Shown here: piece after piece, positions 61,674 through 64,000 of the stretch
Layout of the letters: each line of letters opens with the position of its first letter
How positions within the stretch are numbered: position 1 is the stretch's first letter
NCBI GenBank assembly: GCA_028099475.1
Contig: JAOHHF010000002.1
Location: 5,514-69,513, forward strand
Source: Candidatus Pelagibacter sp.
GTDB taxonomy: Bacteria > Pseudomonadota > Alphaproteobacteria > Pelagibacterales > Pelagibacteraceae
Direction of reading: 5' to 3'
Length of the DNA: 64,000 bases
The notes under the pieces: generated by a model
Database searches by the model: none
Told to the model about the DNA's origin: nothing
What the model saw: only the letters and a program-made list of their open reading frames with translations
Position numbers and translations under genes: made by a program

Positions 61674-62437
61674 TATAATATGTTTTTACTCTTTAAAATT
61701 ATACTTGTATTTTTTAAATCCTTTTTTCCATAAAGTATTTCACTCCCATTAAAATCAGTAACTGTGCCACCTGAATGTATTAAGATTGCATGACCTGCTG
61801 CGATATCCCATTCATAAGCTCTTGGTTCTGCAACATATCCATCATATTCACTAGCTGCAACCACGCAAAACTTTAGTGAACTTTTCATTCTTATATTTTC
61901 GGTTACACCAATATCTTGATAGATTTTTTGAATTTCAGGTTTTATTTTGTTTGAGTAAGAAATAAATTTAATAGGTCTGTTATTTTTAATAATTTTATTG
62001 CTTAGATTTATAGTTTTTCCGTCAGTTAGTTCGAAAGCATTTCCAACCCCATAAGAGTAGAACATTCTCTTTTTTGCAGGTGCATAAATTAATCCTGCCA
62101 CAGGTTTATTATTTATAATTAAACCAGCATTTATTGTGAACTCATCTAGATCATTAATGTAATCATAAGTTCCATCTATAGGATCAACCAACCAAAAATC
62201 TTTCAATTTAGTATTATCTTTATTGTCAGATGTTTCTTCTGATACAATTGGTATATCTGGTGTGATTTCAGATATTTTTTTGGTTATAAATTTATTAACT
62301 TCAAGATCACCATTACTTACAGGTGTGTTGTCGGATTTAATTTCTTTTTTCAATCCTTTTTCTCTAAGAGAAATTGATAAGTCTCCAGCCTTTAAAAAAG
62401 GATCAATTAATTTTTCTACTATTGTTTTTATATCCAT
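61673..62437 (-). CDS. cysQ: 3'(2'),5'-bisphosphate nucleotidase
   Basis: A 254-residue IMPase-fold phosphatase. Metal motifs: VSEETSDNK (~62), DFWLVDPIDGTYDYINDLDEFTIN-type loop (~80; WLVDPIDGT) and AYEWDIAAGHAIL (~212). The DEFTIN segment after DPIDGT is typical of CysQ, which removes PAP from sulfate assimilation and sulfotransfer. It lies eight bases after a DUF3553 gene on the same strand. Confidence 0.88.
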   Translation of the reverse strand: MDIKTIVEKLIDPFLKAGDLSISLREKGLKKEIKSDNTPVSNGDLEVNKFITKKISEITPDIPIVSEETSDNKDNTKLKDFWLVDPIDGTYDYINDLDEFTINAGLIINNKPVAGLIYAPAKKRMFYSYGVGNAFELTDGKTINLSNKIIKNNRPIKFISYSNKIKPEIQKIYQDIGVTENIRMKSSLKFCVVAASEYDGYVAEPRAYEWDIAAGHAILIHSGGTVTDFNGSEILYGKKDLKNTSIILKSKNIL

Positions 62438-62444
62438 TTCAAAT

Positions 62445-62612
62445 TTACTTAATTCTTTTCAATTCTACATTTTTAGCATGGATTACTTTTTTTCCAGCAT
62501 TTTCAAAATTTACAGTTACTTTATCATTGATAATGGATTGAACCTGTCCAATACCCCAGTCTTTATTGTTCGGATTAGTAACTTTGTCGCCTGGCTCGTA
62601 ATCTAAAATCAT
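62445..62612 (-). CDS. DUF3553 family protein
   Basis: A 55-residue protein, start ATG at 62612. The sequence [20 protein letters not shown] followed by a Q-V-Q strand and a final [13 protein letters not shown] strand matches DUF3553, a small SH3-like beta barrel. It is probably co-transcribed with cysQ. Function unknown. Confidence 0.8.
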   Translation of the reverse strand: MILDYEPGDKVTNPNNKDWGIGQVQSIINDKVTVNFENAGKKVIHAKNVELKRIK

Positions 62613-62653
62613 TTAATTTAACTTATATTGTAAATAAGTATAAATACCACCTT

Positions 62654-63772
62654 ATGAATAAAGAATTAAATTCTATTGGGATTAATAAAAAACCTGAGGA
62701 TACTACAGTAGTAGTAGCCATGTCTGGTGGAGTAGACTCTTCAACTGTAGCCGGAATTATGAAAAATGAAGGTTATAAAGTTATTGGAATTACATTAAAA
62801 CTTTATGATGACGGTAAAGAAGTGGCAGCATCAAAACAATGTTGTTCAGGTCAAGATATAATGGATGCAAAGCGTGTTGCTCATAAATTAGGTATTGAAC
62901 ATAAAATTTTATATTATCAGGATAAGTTTAAACAAGGTGTGATTGATAATTTTGTCGACAGTTATTTAAATGGGGAAACTCCAATACCGTGCGTTCAATG
63001 TAATCAAACAGTAAAATTTAAAGATTTATTTGAAGTTTCGAAAGATCTTAATGCAGATGCATTGGTCACAGGCCATTATGTAAAAAATATTACCACAGAT
63101 AATTCAAACAATATGTATAGAGCCATTGATGAAAATAGAGACCAAAGTTATTTCTTATTCAATACAACTAGAGAACAATTAGATTATTTGAGATTTCCTT
63201 TGGGAGGAATGTTAAAAGATAAAACTAGAGAAATTGCTAAAGAACTAGATTTAAATGTTGCAGATAAGCCCGATAGCCAAGATATTTGTTTTGTACCCAA
63301 TGGAGACTATGCCTCAGTTATTAGAAAGTTTAGACCAGACTCTTTTCAAAAAGGTAATATTAAAAATTTAGATGGAAAAGTAATTGGTGTTCATGACGGT
63401 ATTATTAATTTTACAATTGGACAAAGAAAAGGAATTAAAGTTTCAGATAAAGAACCTTTATATGTTCTTAAAATTAATTCAGAAGATAATGAGATTATTG
63501 TTGGTCCTAAAGAAAACCTTGGAAAAAAAGAAATATCTCTTAAAGATTTAAATTTACTGACTGATAAAAAAGATCTTGATCAAAATATTTTTGTAAAAGT
63601 GAGATCTACTGGAGATCTCTTGGAAGCAAAAGTTAATTTAAAAGACAACAATACAGCTTATGTAAATTTGGCTAATCCAGAAGATGGTATATCACCAGGA
63701 CAAGCATGTGTCTTCTATAGCAAAGACCAGTTTGGTCATAGAGTTCTTGGGGGTGGTTGGATTAAAGAGTAG
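62654..63772 (+). CDS. mnmA: tRNA-specific 2-thiouridylase
   Basis: A 372-residue enzyme that adds sulfur at U34 of tRNA Lys, Glu and Gln. P-loop-type PPi motif [14 protein letters not shown] (~22), catalytic cysteines in [14 protein letters not shown] (~115) and [13 protein letters not shown] (~210), and the C-terminal FTIGQRKGI and [17 protein letters not shown]. Complete and monocistronic. Confidence 0.95.
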   Translation: MNKELNSIGINKKPEDTTVVVAMSGGVDSSTVAGIMKNEGYKVIGITLKLYDDGKEVAASKQCCSGQDIMDAKRVAHKLGIEHKILYYQDKFKQGVIDNFVDSYLNGETPIPCVQCNQTVKFKDLFEVSKDLNADALVTGHYVKNITTDNSNNMYRAIDENRDQSYFLFNTTREQLDYLRFPLGGMLKDKTREIAKELDLNVADKPDSQDICFVPNGDYASVIRKFRPDSFQKGNIKNLDGKVIGVHDGIINFTIGQRKGIKVSDKEPLYVLKINSEDNEIIVGPKENLGKKEISLKDLNLLTDKKDLDQNIFVKVRSTGDLLEAKVNLKDNNTAYVNLANPEDGISPGQACVFYSKDQFGHRVLGGGWIKE

Positions 63773-63777
63773 AGGTA

Positions 63778-63861
63778 TTACTTCTTCTTATTTTTTCTTT
63801 TAGCTCTTCTCTTTTTAGAGCCTTGTTTTCTTCGGCCTCTATGTTTCTTTGGGTAACTCAT
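63778..63861 (-). CDS. Very small, highly basic conserved-type protein
   Basis: A 27-residue ORF starting MSYPKKHRGRRKQGSKKRRA and ending in more Lys/Arg/Asn; 19 of 27 residues are Lys or Arg or similar in character. The composition is like small ribosome-associated proteins. It is convergent with mnmA with a five-base gap. The family is not recognised; no clear Shine-Dalgarno. Confidence 0.55.
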   Translation of the reverse strand: MSYPKKHRGRRKQGSKKRRAKRKNKKK

Positions 63862-63936
63862 TAAATCCTATTTATTAATTTTATTGACGTTTTTTACGGG
63901 ATATAGCATTGTCTTATAAACATATCAAATTTTATT

Positions 63937-64000
63937 ATGAGCAATTCATTTAAAACATTTCTAAAACACACTGCAAAAGACTTTCATAATCAGTCAGTTA
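63937..64000 (+). CDS. N-terminal fragment of an unidentified protein
   Basis: ATG at 63937 opens a frame that runs to the window end (MSNSFKTFLKHTAKDFHNQS, then V). The 21 visible residues do not identify it. The start is supported by the 75-base spacer after the small basic ORF and an open frame only. Confidence 0.5.
   Translation, partial: MSNSFKTFLKHTAKDFHNQSV

Overview
The window looks like a piece of a streamlined, very AT-rich marine alphaproteobacterial genome, most likely SAR11 ('Candidatus Pelagibacter' type). This is inferred from low GC, AGA-dominated arginine codons, spacers of a few bases, frequent 1-4 nt gene overlaps (TAATG, ATGA), and a gene set rich in binding-protein transporters (iron(III) ABC, TRAP, glycine-betaine ABC, Amt) and small membrane proteins. 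No rRNA, tRNA, IS element or CRISPR array was recognised.

Layout. 1-4001: end of ETF-ubiquinone oxidoreductase, DUF2237, hisI, folE, an AcuI/YhdH-type reductase coupled to a LysR regulator. 4065-8115: an iron(III) ABC importer behind two overlapping Fur-like palindromes, with a hairpin whose loop is complementary to the permease ribosome-binding site. 8132-20951: AzlCD, metallo-beta-lactamase-fold hydrolase, DUF4396, MFS and MATE transporters, cytochrome b561 and c', a hydroxyisobutyrate-dehydrogenase-type enzyme, hisN, DUF924, DUF952, a paired SMR transporter and a run of four small genes with strong Shine-Dalgarno sites. 20948-24505: cysE-cysK, a VOC protein and an aldehyde dehydrogenase.

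24491-31300 is the osmolyte/organic-acid uptake region. A TRAP cassette (dctP-dctM-dctQ, unusual order) lies between two 128-bp direct copies of an entire intergenic region, the second of which leads into the glycine-betaine proXVW operon. The layout reads as insertion of the cassette with duplication of the promoter region. 31310-43664 is mostly housekeeping or single-gene metabolism: LysE/ArgO exporter, HisD-family dehydrogenase that resembles sulfopropanediol dehydrogenase, Pta-like enzyme, epoxide hydrolase, YbbAP/TesA, TPR protein, HI0933 flavoprotein, SRAP, DAO oxidoreductase, YtoQ, SlyX.

45043-54072 is an accessory region made of small hypothetical proteins, ending in a tightly packed set (48022-52995): small exported and membrane proteins, a lipoprotein, a 1102-residue protein that joins a PD-(D/E)XK (Mrr-like) nuclease, an SF2 helicase and seven ~50-residue C-terminal repeats, and a translationally coupled small gene. 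This is the best candidate in the window for an undescribed, possibly defence-related, system. 54116-64000 returns to core genes: rseP, HU, amt with two terminators, bcp, two surface-glycan type genes, rhodanese, recX, cysQ, DUF3553, mnmA.
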